A DNA stretch of 64,000 nt from Mesorhizobium loti (GTDB taxonomy: Bacteria; Pseudomonadota; Alphaproteobacteria; Rhizobiales; Rhizobiaceae): contig NZ_QGGH01000011.1 in NCBI RefSeq assembly GCF_003148495.1, positions 62,001 to 126,000 of the forward strand, in the 5' to 3' direction. Below are positions 1 to 8,410 of this stretch, in pieces. The number at the start of each line of letters is the position of its first letter. Position 1 is the first letter of the stretch. Under the pieces are notes generated by a model. It was given only the letters and a program-made list of their open reading frames with translations, ran no database searches and was not told the DNA's origin. A program made the position numbers and the translations under genes.

Positions 1-474
1 CTGATCCATGTGCCGCAAGGCAACCGGCTGTTTCCCGATCTCTCCATCGCCGACTGCATGGCACTCGGCGCTTATTCGCCGCGCGCGCGGCCGCATGAGG
101 CGGAGAACCGCGAGAAGGTGATCAAGCTGTTCCCCAAACTGGCGGAACGCTGGCGCCAGCGCGTGCGCACGCTGTCGGGCGGCGAGCGCCAGATGGTGTC
201 GATCGGCACGGCATTGATGAGCCATCCGCGCCTGCTGATCCTCGACGAGCCGACGCTTGGGCTGGCGCCCAAGATCAAGGACGAACTCTGCGCCTCCGTC
301 ATGGACATTTCGCGCGGCGGCGTGCCGCTCATCGTCGTCGAGCAGGACATCGAATTCCTGCTCGAGCTGACGCAGCAACTCTACCTCGTCAATCATGGCG
401 CGGTGGCGACCGAGATCAAGCCGGGCGAAAGCCTCGACCACGGCGAGATCATGTCGATGTATTTTGGCCATTAG
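1..474 (+). CDS. livF: Branched-chain amino-acid ABC transporter ATPase (LivF-type), 5' end outside window
   Basis: This is the C-terminal 157 residues of an ABC ATPase, open from base 1 and ending with TAG. The signature LSGGERQ, the Walker B stretch LLILDEPTLGLAP and the D-loop/switch VVEQD are visible. Walker A lies upstream of the window. LivF-type ATPases power import of branched-chain amino acids or amides at the inner membrane with LivG, LivH and LivM. The livH and livM permease genes follow directly, 10 bp away and then overlapping, so this is the downstream end of a liv operon. The actual substrate cannot be read from the sequence. Confidence 0.93.
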   Translation: MIHVPQGNRLFPDLSIADCMALGAYSPRARPHEAENREKVIKLFPKLAERWRQRVRTLSGGERQMVSIGTALMSHPRLLILDEPTLGLAPKIKDELCASVMDISRGGVPLIVVEQDIEFLLELTQQLYLVNHGAVATEIKPGESLDHGEIMSMYFGH

Positions 475-484
475 GAACTTGGGA

Positions 485-1360
485 ATGAGCGCATTGGCGG
501 AAATCCTGTTCGGCGGCCTGTTCCAGGGCTCCCTCTACGCCATGATGGCAGTCGGGCTCGCGCTCGTCTGGACGACGATCGGCGTGTTCAATTTCAGCCA
601 TGGCGTGTTCATGATGCTGGGCGCCTACATCGCCTGGCAGCTGGTCGAACTCGGCCTGCCGGCGGCGGTCGCCTTTCCGGTCGCCGTCGTCGTCATGGCC
701 GGCGTCGGCTGGATCCTGCAGGCGAGCGTCGTGCGGCCGTTGATCGGCCGGCCAAACATCGTGCTGGTCGTCGTCATCACCACGCTGGCGGCCGGATCAC
801 TGATCGAGAATGGCGCCTTGACCATCTGGGGACCACGCTCGAAGCAGATCCCGGCGCTCATCGCCGGCAACACCACCATCGGTGGCGTCGGCGTCTCCCT
901 GCACCAGATCGCCATCATCGTCATCACGCCGCTGATCCTGGCCGCACTGTGGATGTTCCTCAACCGCACACGGCTCGGGCTGGCGCTGCGCGCCGTGGCG
1001 CAGAACGAAGACGCCAGCCACCTTGTCGGCCTCAATGTCACCGCGCTCTACGGGTTGGCCTTCGCCATCGCCGCCTCGCTGGCCGGGCTGGCCGGTATCT
1101 TCATGGGCGGCTACCGCTTCATGTCGCCGGTGATGGGCAGCGATCCGCTGCTCAAGGCGCTGATCGTCGTCGTTTTCGGCGGCATATCGAGCATCTCGGG
1201 ACCGATCTTCGCCGCCTATCTGATCGGCTTCTTCGAAGCCGCCTGCAGCTATTATTTCGGCTTGTACTGGACACCGGCGCTGCTGTTCGGCGTGCTCATC
1301 CTGACCCTGATGGTGCGCCCCGAGGGCATTTTCGCCAGCCGCTCCCGAGGCCTTGCATGA
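485..1360 (+). CDS. livH: Branched-chain amino-acid ABC transporter permease (LivH-type)
   Basis: The 291-residue protein is made of about eight hydrophobic segments and belongs to the LivH/BPD_transp_2 permease family. Typical features are the N-terminal GGLFQGSLYAMMAVGLAL helix, the FNFSHG motif near residue 40, and the conserved cytoplasmic loop RAVAQNEDASHLVGLN that contacts the ATPase. The ATG at 485 is 10 bp after the livF stop. Its stop overlaps the livM start as ATGA, showing translational coupling. Length is normal for the family. It forms a heterodimeric inner-membrane pore with LivM. Confidence 0.95.
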   Translation: MSALAEILFGGLFQGSLYAMMAVGLALVWTTIGVFNFSHGVFMMLGAYIAWQLVELGLPAAVAFPVAVVVMAGVGWILQASVVRPLIGRPNIVLVVVITTLAAGSLIENGALTIWGPRSKQIPALIAGNTTIGGVGVSLHQIAIIVITPLILAALWMFLNRTRLGLALRAVAQNEDASHLVGLNVTALYGLAFAIAASLAGLAGIFMGGYRFMSPVMGSDPLLKALIVVVFGGISSISGPIFAAYLIGFFEAACSYYFGLYWTPALLFGVLILTLMVRPEGIFASRSRGLA

Positions 1361-2391
1361 CCGACACGACATCCCCGATGACCCTTAGCCACGCGGAGGC
1401 GGCAACCCCGATCGCTCCCGGCCGCACGCCGTGGAAGCACGAGGCCATCGGGTTCGTGCTCGGCTTTGCGCTGCTGGCGCTGCTGCCGCTCATCTTCGGC
1501 GACACCTATGCCCGCCACATCCTGATCATGGCCTTCATCTATGCGATCGTCGCCTCGAACTGGGATCTCAGCCTCGGCTATGGCGGTGTCTTCAATTTCG
1601 GCCATCTGGCGCTGTTCGGCATCGGCGTCTATGCCTACAGCCTGCTGACCAAGCTGGCCGCATTCGACCCGTGGGTCGCGCTGTTTGCCAGCGGTGTCAT
1701 CGCCACATTGGCGGCGATCCTGGTGACCATCCCGATCCTGCGGCTGAAGGGCATCTACATCATCCTGGTCACCTTCGGCTTTGCGCAACTGGTGATGCAG
1801 GTGATCATCAGCCAGTCCGCCATCACCGGCGGTACGCAAGGGCTGGTCCGCATTCCCGGACTCTACGTGTTCGACCACAACATGGTCCGTGACGGCAAAT
1901 CAGCCTATTTCTACATCGCGCTGGCGCTGCTGGTGGCGAGCACGCTGTTCCTGCGCGTGTTCGTGCGCTCACGCGCCGGGGCCAGCATCGTCGCCTTGCG
2001 TGACAATGAGGAATACGCCATCAGCCGCGGCGTCTCGATCGTGCGCCAGCGCATGCTGACGCTTGCCGCAAGCGCCTTCTTCACCGGCATCGCCGGCGCC
2101 TTCTATGCCGCCTACCAGCGCAACGCCTCGATCGATGTGTTCGGCATGAGTCTCGCGACCATCATCCTGTCGATGGTGCTGCTTGGCGGCACCAGCACCA
2201 TCTACGGCGCCATCATCGCCTCTTTCGTGCTGACGATCTTCGCCGAATGGATGGCCGATTTCGGCGCGTGGCGGCCGATGATCACGGCGGTGCTGATCAT
2301 CGGCGTGATGCTGGCCTACCCGAGCGGGCTGGTCGGCATGATCAAGGCTTCATGGGGCGCCCTCGCCGGACGCCTGAAGCGCCCGGCCTGA
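1357..2391 (+). CDS. livM: Branched-chain amino-acid ABC transporter permease (LivM-type)
   Basis: The 344-residue membrane protein has a short hydrophilic N-terminus (about 30 residues) followed by multiple transmembrane helices. LivM family markers are SNWDLSLGYGGVFNFGHLA, the ITGGTQGLVRIPG periplasmic stretch and the cytoplasmic loop ALRDNEEYAISRGVS. The start overlaps the livH stop by 4 bp. It is the last gene of this transporter cluster. The next gene lies on the opposite strand with its stop only about 25 bp away, so the two operons converge. Confidence 0.95.
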   Translation: MTDTTSPMTLSHAEAATPIAPGRTPWKHEAIGFVLGFALLALLPLIFGDTYARHILIMAFIYAIVASNWDLSLGYGGVFNFGHLALFGIGVYAYSLLTKLAAFDPWVALFASGVIATLAAILVTIPILRLKGIYIILVTFGFAQLVMQVIISQSAITGGTQGLVRIPGLYVFDHNMVRDGKSAYFYIALALLVASTLFLRVFVRSRAGASIVALRDNEEYAISRGVSIVRQRMLTLAASAFFTGIAGAFYAAYQRNASIDVFGMSLATIILSMVLLGGTSTIYGAIIASFVLTIFAEWMADFGAWRPMITAVLIIGVMLAYPSGLVGMIKASWGALAGRLKRPA

Positions 2392-2415
2392 CCGTTTCGA
2401 AACGGCGGTCCCGCG

Positions 2416-3732
2416 TCAGCGGATACCGCACCAGTCGATGACCGAAGCTGCAATCACCTTGGCGGTCTCGACCACCGATTCGACTTCGACATACTCGTCG
2501 GAACCATGAAAACCGTCGCCCGACGGACCGAAGATGACGCCGTCGACACCAGCGCCGGCATAGTGCGCCGCATCGCACACGGCGACGAAGCCCCGCGCCT
2601 GTGGCGCCTTGCCGACCATGGCCTTACGCTTCATCAGCGATGTCACCAGGGGGTGGTCGACCGGCGTGTTCATCGGCGGGAAATAGAGGCCGCCGAGTTC
2701 CCACTGAATCGTCGGCGGGTTGTCGCGCAGCCAGGCATCGGTCTGCGCGAAATGATGGACGAAGCTCTCGAAGTCGCGGCGATAATCGGCCGAGTTCTCA
2801 TCCGGTAGGAATTTCATGTCGAGGTCGAGCACCGCGACATCGGGAATGATGGCCGGATTGGTCATGACGGTCGGCAGGCCGTGTTCGCCAAGGCCGGTGC
2901 CGCCATGCATGACGCCGATGTTGATGGTGTTCATGCCGAGCGGCAGCAGCGGATGGGATTTCGCCCGTGTCCGGTCCAGCTCATATTGGCGCACGGCGGC
3001 AATGAAGCGGGCGGCGATCTCGATGGCGTTGACGCCTGGCTCCAGCCGGTCCTTGTCGTGGCGCTGCGGATAGATCTCGTTGTAGCGCAGTGCCGAATGG
3101 GCGTTGCGGCCACGGATCGTCACCCGCGCCCATTCGAGCCCGCCTTCGACCGGCAGGACATCGCCCCAGGTCGGTTCGGCGACCAGCACCGCCTTGGCGA
3201 GCTTGCCCTTCTTCACGGCATCCATGGCGCCGAAGCCGCCGGCTTCCTCGTCGACGACGGAGTGGATGGCCAGCCGGCCTTGCAGTGTGATGCCCGCCTT
3301 GCGGATCGCATGTGCTGCAGCGATGCAAGCGGCGACGCCGCCCTTCATGTCGACGGCGCCGCGGCCATAGAGACGGCCATTGGTGATCTCGCCGCCGAAC
3401 GGATCGACCGACCAATCCTTCATCGCACCGACCGGCACGACGTCGATATGGCCGCACAGGATCAGGCTGCGGTCCTCGTCTCCCGCCCATTCGCCGACCA
3501 GATTAGGCCGGCCGGGCAAGGCATCCCATTGCTCGGTCTTGAACCCGTCCTGCTTGAGGATCGGCTCAAGCAGCGCCTGGACATCCGCCTCGCGGTTGAT
3601 CGCCGGGTTGGGCTCGAATTTGGGGTTGACCGAAGGGATGCGGACCATGTCGCGGGTCAGCCCGATCAACCAGTCGCGATCGGCCTCGATCTCAGCCTGC
3701 ACGGCGTCGATGATGGTCTGGTTGTCCGGCAT
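2416..3732 (-). CDS. M20-family metallo-amidohydrolase (ArgE/DapE/CPG2-like)
   Basis: The 438-residue protein has all M20 dizinc signatures: GHIDVVP (94-100, metal His and catalytic Asp), GRGAVDMKGG (123-132, bridging Asp), DEEAGGFG (161-168, general base and metal Glu) and a C-terminal CDAAHYAGAGVDGVIFGPSG with the last metal-binding His. Such enzymes cleave N-acyl or peptide amide bonds of amino acids in the cytoplasm. Its position between a liv-type importer and an RpiR regulator suggests it processes the imported N-acyl amino acid or amide, but this is inference. The ArgE, DapE and carboxypeptidase G2 specificities cannot be separated by eye. Confidence 0.9.
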   Translation of the reverse strand: MPDNQTIIDAVQAEIEADRDWLIGLTRDMVRIPSVNPKFEPNPAINREADVQALLEPILKQDGFKTEQWDALPGRPNLVGEWAGDEDRSLILCGHIDVVPVGAMKDWSVDPFGGEITNGRLYGRGAVDMKGGVAACIAAAHAIRKAGITLQGRLAIHSVVDEEAGGFGAMDAVKKGKLAKAVLVAEPTWGDVLPVEGGLEWARVTIRGRNAHSALRYNEIYPQRHDKDRLEPGVNAIEIAARFIAAVRQYELDRTRAKSHPLLPLGMNTINIGVMHGGTGLGEHGLPTVMTNPAIIPDVAVLDLDMKFLPDENSADYRRDFESFVHHFAQTDAWLRDNPPTIQWELGGLYFPPMNTPVDHPLVTSLMKRKAMVGKAPQARGFVAVCDAAHYAGAGVDGVIFGPSGDGFHGSDEYVEVESVVETAKVIAASVIDWCGIR

Positions 3733-3774
3733 TGTCGTTTCCTTCCTTGCATCGCCGCGCTGGGCGCATCGACG

Positions 3775-4680
3775 CTATTTCCTTGGGAGTTTGGCGGCAT
3801 CATCCGCCGCGGGCGACAGGGCGGCATCGAGGGTGACGGCATTGGCGCTGCGGATTTTCTCGATGTCCTCGATGCGCTTGCGGACCCCGGCGCCATGGCC
3901 TTCTAGCGCATGGGCAAAGACGGTTTCCATCTGGGCGACGGCCGTCGCCAGCGTGTCGAAAGGCGAGTTGGCGTCGATCGCCGCGACCATGGTCAGGTCG
4001 GCGACCTCTGATATCGGTGACAGCCACACATCGGTGAACAGCAGGATGGAGACGCCGCGTTCCTTGGCCTGTTGCGCAAATCTCACCACGTCCGACTGGT
4101 AGCGCCGGTAGTCGAAGACGACGAGCAGGTCGCGTTTGCCAAGGTCGATCAACAGGTCGAAATCGGCAGGGCTCAACGAACCGATGTCGCGCACGCCGGA
4201 GCGGAACTGCAGGAGATAACCAGCAAGCATGGATGCGATATGCCGGCTGAACCGGCCGCCCAGCAGCACGACCTGGCCCTTGCTCTCAAGCAGCATGTTG
4301 ACCGCGCGCGTGTAGGCCTGCACCGGCACCGCGGTGCGGGTGCGCTCGAGACTGTCGGAAACAGAATGGAAATAGGCGAGTGCGGTGCCTTCGCTGGAGC
4401 CGCCCGGACGCTTGGCCTCCATCATCAAAAGCGGCGAATGCAGCCTCGATTCGACTTCGGTGAGCAGGCGTGCCTGGAAGTCGGCAAAGCCGACATAGCC
4501 AAGCTTGGTCATCAGGCGCGTCACACTCGGGTCGCTGACGCCGGCCCGCCGCGCCAGCCGGGTCGCCGTACCCAGCCCTGACATCGGATAATCGGCAAGC
4601 AGGACCTGAACGATCTTCTCTTCCGCGGAGGTGAACGCCACGGTCGTGTTGGCCAGTTCTTCACGGATGGACATGGTCAT
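3775..4680 (-). CDS. MurR/RpiR-family transcriptional regulator (HTH plus SIS domain)
   Basis: The 301-residue protein has an N-terminal RpiR helix-turn-helix (residues about 5-80; recognition region SDPSVTRLMTKLGYVGFADFQ is typical) and a SIS sugar-phosphate-binding-like domain (about 115-260, with VVLLGGRFSRHIASMLAGYL and DLLVVFDYRRYQSDVVRFA). RpiR regulators normally sense a phosphorylated sugar or related metabolite and control adjacent catabolic genes. ATG 4680 is used; an in-frame ATG at 4674 is equally possible. The M20 gene lies 42 bp downstream on the same strand and is probably co-transcribed. Paired palindromes upstream suggest autoregulation. Confidence 0.9.
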   Translation of the reverse strand: MTMSIREELANTTVAFTSAEEKIVQVLLADYPMSGLGTATRLARRAGVSDPSVTRLMTKLGYVGFADFQARLLTEVESRLHSPLLMMEAKRPGGSSEGTALAYFHSVSDSLERTRTAVPVQAYTRAVNMLLESKGQVVLLGGRFSRHIASMLAGYLLQFRSGVRDIGSLSPADFDLLIDLGKRDLLVVFDYRRYQSDVVRFAQQAKERGVSILLFTDVWLSPISEVADLTMVAAIDANSPFDTLATAVAQMETVFAHALEGHGAGVRKRIEDIEKIRSANAVTLDAALSPAADDAAKLPRK

Positions 4681-4705
4681 CGCCTATCGCTGACGGAAGA
4701 TGATT

Positions 4706-4769
4706 ATCTTACAATTTCATGCAAGATTGTCAAATTTGGAAATTATCTTACATAACCATCCGGCAAGAT
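4706..4769. promoter_or_regulatory. Two inverted repeats upstream of the RpiR gene (candidate operators)
   Basis: The AT-rich stretch before the RpiR start holds two copies of the same pattern. Copy one is ATCTTACA-N6-TGCAAGAT at 4706-4727. Copy two is ATCTTACA-N9-GGCAAGAT at 4745-4769. The left arms are identical and lie 39 bp apart. Position just upstream of the regulator start is what an autoregulatory RpiR operator would show. The link to RpiR binding is inference. Confidence 0.5.
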
Positions 4770-4904
4770 TCAGGATGGATTGTGAAATCCCTCGACGATC
4801 CCGCGATCCGTATCGTGCAACACATTTCATGTTGGGTCGAACAGGTGCATTCGCCGTCCACGACACGCCTGCTTCCTGTATGTCAAATCCCGGCCGAAGC
4901 CAGC

Positions 4905-6551
4905 CTATTTGAAGCTGGCGATGGGCAAGAACTTGACCGCGGAGCCGGTGAAGCGGCGGTGATCGGACGATTCTCTTCGCGGCCTAAATCCGTCGAGATA
5001 GACGTGCTCCGGCGCCGTGCGGATGAAATTGGCGGCAATGACGGGCGCAGTCGCAGGCCCGACGCCACCGGCGATGCCGCGACCTGTCCCAATCGGCCGG
5101 CCGGACAACGCGACCGGCACATCGACGGCGATGGCTTCGGGATCGAGACGTGGCTGGACACGGTCGGCCTTCGGGCTGGTCCTGGCGCGATCTTCGAGCT
5201 TCGATGGGGCAACTGCAACCCGCTGGCCGGCCAGCCTGTCAAGGCTGTCATCGGCGTGGTTCAGGGCCAGCAAGGCACCGATTGCGTCGCCGGATTTGAC
5301 TGCTTCCGGCTGGCGCGCCGGGCTTGTCTGGCTTTCCGGTCGCCATGTCGGCAAGGGGATGTTGAGCGCCATCATGTCCGGCGCGCCGCTCGCGGCAGCG
5401 GCATCCGCCTTGCCCAGGGGAATTTCGGCATTGGCGGCTGCCGGCTTGGCATCGGCCAGTTCGGCCCGCGCCGCGGGCGCACCGGCGATCGCGAACGGTG
5501 CGGTTTCCGGAGTGGGAACGGGCGCCGAAAGCCCGGCGCGTGGTGCAAAGGCCGGCAGTGGCACTGAGCCCGGCGCCATCGCCATGACGATCGCTTCAGG
5601 CGTCTTTGGCTTTTGCCCAACTGGCAGTTCTTCAGCGGTATCGGCGGAAGCCATCTGGATGTCCGCCCGCTGGACATCCTGCAGCGGTACGATGGCGATA
5701 CCCTGTCCGGCTGGCCTGGATTCAACGGACCCGGCCTGCTTGCGCGGCGCAGGTACCGCTTCCGCGACATCATCCGACTCGTCTCCGCCACCCAAAAGCG
5801 TCGTCAGCAGGCCACGCGCCGGCCTGCGTTGGCCGCCATCGACTCTTGCCAGTTCGATGTTGGGCGTGCCCTTGCGAGATTTGTAGGCGGCAAACGCCTG
5901 CTGGTAGCCGGGCAGCGGTCTGCCGTCGCTTGGCACATGCAGTGTGTTGCCGTTCGGAAATACCCTGGCGAGTTCCTGGCGGCTGATGCCCGGCCAATGC
6001 CGCACATTGCCGACATCCATGTGTATGAAAGGCGAACCGGAGGTAGGGTAATAGCCGACGCCGCCGCCCTGCATCTTGAGGCCGATGTCGCGCAGCTTCT
6101 TCAGCGGCACATCCGGCAGGAAGAAATCCATCGCGCGGCCAACCATGTGTTGGCTCTCGCGAGCCACGCCCTTCGAGCGGCTGCGCAGCATTGCGTTCGT
6201 CGCCGGCGAACGATAGGCGCTGACCACATGGATATAGGCCCTTGAGCCGCTGGCACGATAGGCCTGCCAGACAAGATCGAGCAGGCGAGGATCCATCTTC
6301 GTCGGTTCGTTGCGACGCCAGTCGCGCAGCATGAGATTGATCCTCTTCAATCCCGCCGGATCGTAACGCCCATTGCGCTTGAAGACGATTTCAGCCTTCT
6401 CGCCGGTATGGAGATGTTGAATCCTCAGAGCCCGCGTCTCCGCGAACGCGCTGGTGACGCACAGGCAAAGGAACGCTACCATGATGACCGGCAGCAATGT
6501 CCAACGATGGGAGGCGTCGGGCGCGTTTTGCTCGCTTTCAATCACGTTCAT
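4905..6551 (-). CDS. DUF882 (YcbK-like, M15 peptidase fold) exported protein with long Ala/Pro-rich tail
   Basis: The 548-residue protein starts at ATG 6551, chosen because a signal sequence follows (hydrophobic 17-33, likely cut after AFA at 37). The DUF882 domain is at about 40-190 and carries M15-type zinc motifs: SAYRSPATN (111-119), SQHMVGRAMDF (133-143, His and Asp) and FIHMDVGNVRHW (175-186, His). Family members act in the periplasm on peptidoglycan stem peptides or are related to such enzymes. The remaining 350 residues are low-complexity, rich in Ala and Pro, and likely extended. An upstream in-frame extension to 6692 is possible but would bury the signal peptide. Confidence 0.85.
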   Translation of the reverse strand: MNVIESEQNAPDASHRWTLLPVIMVAFLCLCVTSAFAETRALRIQHLHTGEKAEIVFKRNGRYDPAGLKRINLMLRDWRRNEPTKMDPRLLDLVWQAYRASGSRAYIHVVSAYRSPATNAMLRSRSKGVARESQHMVGRAMDFFLPDVPLKKLRDIGLKMQGGGVGYYPTSGSPFIHMDVGNVRHWPGISRQELARVFPNGNTLHVPSDGRPLPGYQQAFAAYKSRKGTPNIELARVDGGQRRPARGLLTTLLGGGDESDDVAEAVPAPRKQAGSVESRPAGQGIAIVPLQDVQRADIQMASADTAEELPVGQKPKTPEAIVMAMAPGSVPLPAFAPRAGLSAPVPTPETAPFAIAGAPAARAELADAKPAAANAEIPLGKADAAAASGAPDMMALNIPLPTWRPESQTSPARQPEAVKSGDAIGALLALNHADDSLDRLAGQRVAVAPSKLEDRARTSPKADRVQPRLDPEAIAVDVPVALSGRPIGTGRGIAGGVGPATAPVIAANFIRTAPEHVYLDGFRPRRESSDHRRFTGSAVKFLPIASFK

Positions 6552-6861
6552 GCCTTGCACATTCTTTTGTTTCGGGCGGTTTGAGGTCTCCGCCCAGATG
6601 AAGAGGCTTTCGGCCTCTAACCGACAGAGCATGGCCTTGACCGGCGCAGGCGCGCATCCATGCCGAAAACACGTCATGTCGATGAACAGCATCTTGGTTA
6701 ATGAATCGTGTCGGGTGCCGAGAATGCGCTTCGGCTGGAGGTTGCCCTGGCAACTCTTTTCTGGAGCAATGCACTGCTGATCAGGTCTGCCGGCACGATC
6801 GCCGCGCCGCCCACGCAGATGCAGAGGACGAAGGGGGCTAACAAGGATGATGGTTGGAAAC
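6552..6861. other. Host intergenic region, no convincing gene
   Basis: About 310 bp between the DUF882 start and tRNA-Thr. A perfect 6-bp hairpin (AGAGGC/GCCTCT, 6602-6618, 5-base loop) is present without a T-run. Open frames across it are short and run through the tRNA, so they are not supported as genes. It must contain the DUF882 promoter. Confidence 0.6.
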
Positions 6862-6936
<75 letters not shown>

Positions 6937-7019
6937 AATCGGCGCCTCAATAGCCGCGAATGCCTTGAATTGCAAGGCGTTGCGACGCCCTTGTGAGGGG
7001 TGCGCCAAAATGGCTCGCC

Positions 7020-7111
7020 GTAACCAGTGCGGCACCAGACTGGCACCAAACCACCACCAATCGGCACCAGCGAGGCGAGAGCTACACCAATTTTGCAACC
7101 AAGTTGGTGCC
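7020..7111. promoter_or_regulatory. Cluster of diverged operator-like palindromes near the left prophage end
   Basis: Three matches to the prophage operator pattern lie here: GTAACCA-GTG-CGGCACC (7020-7036), GGCACCA-GAC-TGGCACC (7031-7047, overlapping) and GCAACCA-AGT-TGGTGCC (7095-7111). The third is the best two-sided match. They use the GCAACCA and GGTGCCA half-site variants also seen at 46054 and 59333. They precede the rightward small gene at 7250. This is taken as the outermost recognisable prophage signal on the left. Confidence 0.55.
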
Positions 7112-7249
7112 ATTCTGGATGCGGAATTGAAATAGAGCCTCGCCAGACGCCTTCTGGCACCCTCGGCCTTCACCAACTACCGGCGAAGGCCTCCACGCGC
7201 GTCCTTGCCATGCCCACGCCTCGAATTGACGGCAATGCGGGGTTTCCCT

Positions 7250-7486
7250 ATGCCCTGTTTTGACATGCCGACCCGAAAACAGAAAAAAGCCGAATACGAC
7301 TATATGCGCTTCATCGAGAAGGTGGGCGAGCAGCCAGGCTATTACAGGCCGAACATGGCGGCCCTCCGACGCGGACTGAAACAGGGCGCGATTCGACGCG
7401 TCCCTGGTCCTCACGCCGATCATTTCGAGTTGACCGAGGCCGGCCGGCAAATCTTCGACAACATCAAGCGCATCAAGGCGCTGTAG
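7250..7486 (+). CDS. Small protein with possible winged-helix fold
   Basis: The 78-residue frame begins at ATG 7250 (GGGG-rich ribosome site about 10 bp upstream); ATG 7265 is an alternative giving 73 residues. The basic N-terminus is followed by helical segments and a C-terminal HFELTEAGRQIFDNIKRI, which resembles the wing-plus-helix end of winged-helix DNA-binding proteins. It is transcribed opposite to the lysis genes and lies just downstream of operator-like sites. Function is not established; a small transcription regulator is one possibility. Confidence 0.5.
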   Translation: MPCFDMPTRKQKKAEYDYMRFIEKVGEQPGYYRPNMAALRRGLKQGAIRRVPGPHADHFELTEAGRQIFDNIKRIKAL

Positions 7487-7489
7487 GCG

Positions 7490-7651
7490 CTAGCGCTTCT
7501 TCGGCTGGAATACTTCGATCCGGGCGTTCGCGCCGTCGGCTACCAGCGAATCGTACAGCGCCTTTGCTGCTTCCTCGTCCTTCGTGGAGAGCAGGCTGCG
7601 CCAATGAGGCTTGTCGTAGACCGACACGACGTAGGTTGGCTTGGCGTCCAT
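7490..7651 (-). CDS. Conserved-looking small protein, 53 residues
   Basis: An ATG frame of 53 residues, too short for most gene callers. The sequence is balanced and amphipathic (MDAKPTYVVSVYDKPHWRSL at the N-terminus, then a Lys/Glu/Ala helix, then ARIEVFQPKKR), which is unlike a random frame. It lies beyond the lysis-operon terminator and just downstream of a strong palindrome at 7661-7682, so it probably has its own regulated promoter. It converges with the plus-strand gene ending at 7486. Function unknown. Confidence 0.55.
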   Translation of the reverse strand: MDAKPTYVVSVYDKPHWRSLLSTKDEEAAKALYDSLVADGANARIEVFQPKKR

Positions 7652-7660
7652 AGCGCATAA

Positions 7661-7682
7661 TAACCGGGTAATTACCGGGTTA
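7661..7682. promoter_or_regulatory. 22-bp near-perfect palindrome upstream of the 53-residue gene
   Basis: TAACCGGGTAATTACCGGGTTA is symmetric in 20 of its 22 positions, with the perfect core GGTAATTACC. It sits 10 bp upstream of the start codon at 7651. It differs from the GTAACCA operator family in spacing and core, so a different regulator is likely. Confidence 0.5.
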
Positions 7683-7689
7683 AAACGGC

Positions 7690-7725
7690 AAAAACCACCC
7701 CTCCCGGCCCGAAGGCCAGAAGGGG
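7690..7725 (-). terminator. Rho-independent terminator ending the leftward lysis operon
   Basis: On the minus strand a 12-bp stem (two G-U pairs) closes a TTCG tetraloop, from 7725 to 7698, followed by TGG and five T residues (7694-7690). It lies 26 bp after the stop of the small lipoprotein gene at 7751 and is the natural end of the long leftward late transcript. Confidence 0.85.
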
Positions 7726-7750
7726 AGACTGCATTGGAGAGGATGCTATT

Positions 7751-7855
7751 TCAGTTGCAGGTCGGGTCGATCAAAAAGCGATCCATGTTGCAAGGTTGGT
7801 GCGCGCACGCCGACAGAGCCAGCAGCGCGGCCAGCATCGTGACAAAGAGCGTCAT
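7751..7855 (-). CDS. 34-residue lipoprotein (outer-membrane lysis or exclusion peptide candidate)
   Basis: A very short ATG frame with a clear lipoprotein signal: MTLFVTMLAALLALSACAHQ, with lipobox LSAC and the lipidated Cys at residue 17. Only 17 residues follow the Cys, including two more Cys. An AAGGA ribosome site precedes the start. It is the last gene before the terminator of the lysis operon. Tiny lipoproteins in this position can be spanin-like or superinfection-exclusion proteins, but a separate o-spanin candidate exists at 9447-9725, so the role is open. Confidence 0.6.
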   Translation of the reverse strand: MTLFVTMLAALLALSACAHQPCNMDRFLIDPTCN

Positions 7856-7870
7856 GGTGAAGTCCTTCCG

Positions 7871-8410
7871 TCAGCTTGCCGGTTTCTCGGGCGTCAGCGG
7901 CTCGAGCGGCGCCGGCGCTTCGGTGATCTCGAAATAGGCCGGCGGCGCATTGACGATGATCGGCTTCGTCATCTTGTGCCAGAGGTTGCAGGCATAGGAA
8001 AAGCGGACATCATAGCGCGCTTTGCCAATGGCCGCGGCCAAGGGAACGGTGATCGAGCGCTGATAACTCTCCCGGCCTTCCGGCGGATAGCCTTCGATGA
8101 AGGCGCGGCGATCCACGGTATAGGTCGCTGGGACGTGAGCCGTCCCCTCTGAATCCGTGACGAGGCGATCAACGGATGCAGCGCAGACCCGGTTTTGAAC
8201 AACGGTGTACTGGATATCGAGCACGCCACCTTGCGGGACTTGGGGTGTCAGGACCCTCGCTTGCTCGAAGATCGTCGGTGGATCGTTGTCGAGTGCCGAG
8301 GAAACCACGCTGCCAAGGCCAACGCCGGCCAGCCCAGCCATGATGAATATGAACCCGGCGGTGATGTCGGTCTTGCGCCAGAAAGCGTTCCACGACCGTT
8401 TCAGCAGCAT
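7871..8410 (-). CDS. Membrane-anchored phage protein with periplasmic beta-sandwich-like domain
   Basis: The 179-residue product starts at ATG 8410, overlapping the previous stop as TGATG, which decides the start against longer frames. One transmembrane helix (about 18-40) is followed by an extracytoplasmic domain containing two Cys (in RVCAASVDRL and YACNLWHKM) that could form a disulfide. I recognise this general arrangement from conserved hypothetical proteins in phage lysis regions but know no assigned function. It is coupled to the 111-residue gene upstream. Confidence 0.7.
   Translation of the reverse strand: MLLKRSWNAFWRKTDITAGFIFIMAGLAGVGLGSVVSSALDNDPPTIFEQARVLTPQVPQGGVLDIQYTVVQNRVCAASVDRLVTDSEGTAHVPATYTVDRRAFIEGYPPEGRESYQRSITVPLAAAIGKARYDVRFSYACNLWHKMTKPIIVNAPPAYFEITEAPAPLEPLTPEKPAS

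Noticed and set aside
7473..7658. Minus-strand 61-residue frame overlapping the 53-residue gene
   Set aside because: It is an out-of-frame shadow rich in Arg/Pro/Ala; the 53-residue frame has the more protein-like sequence.
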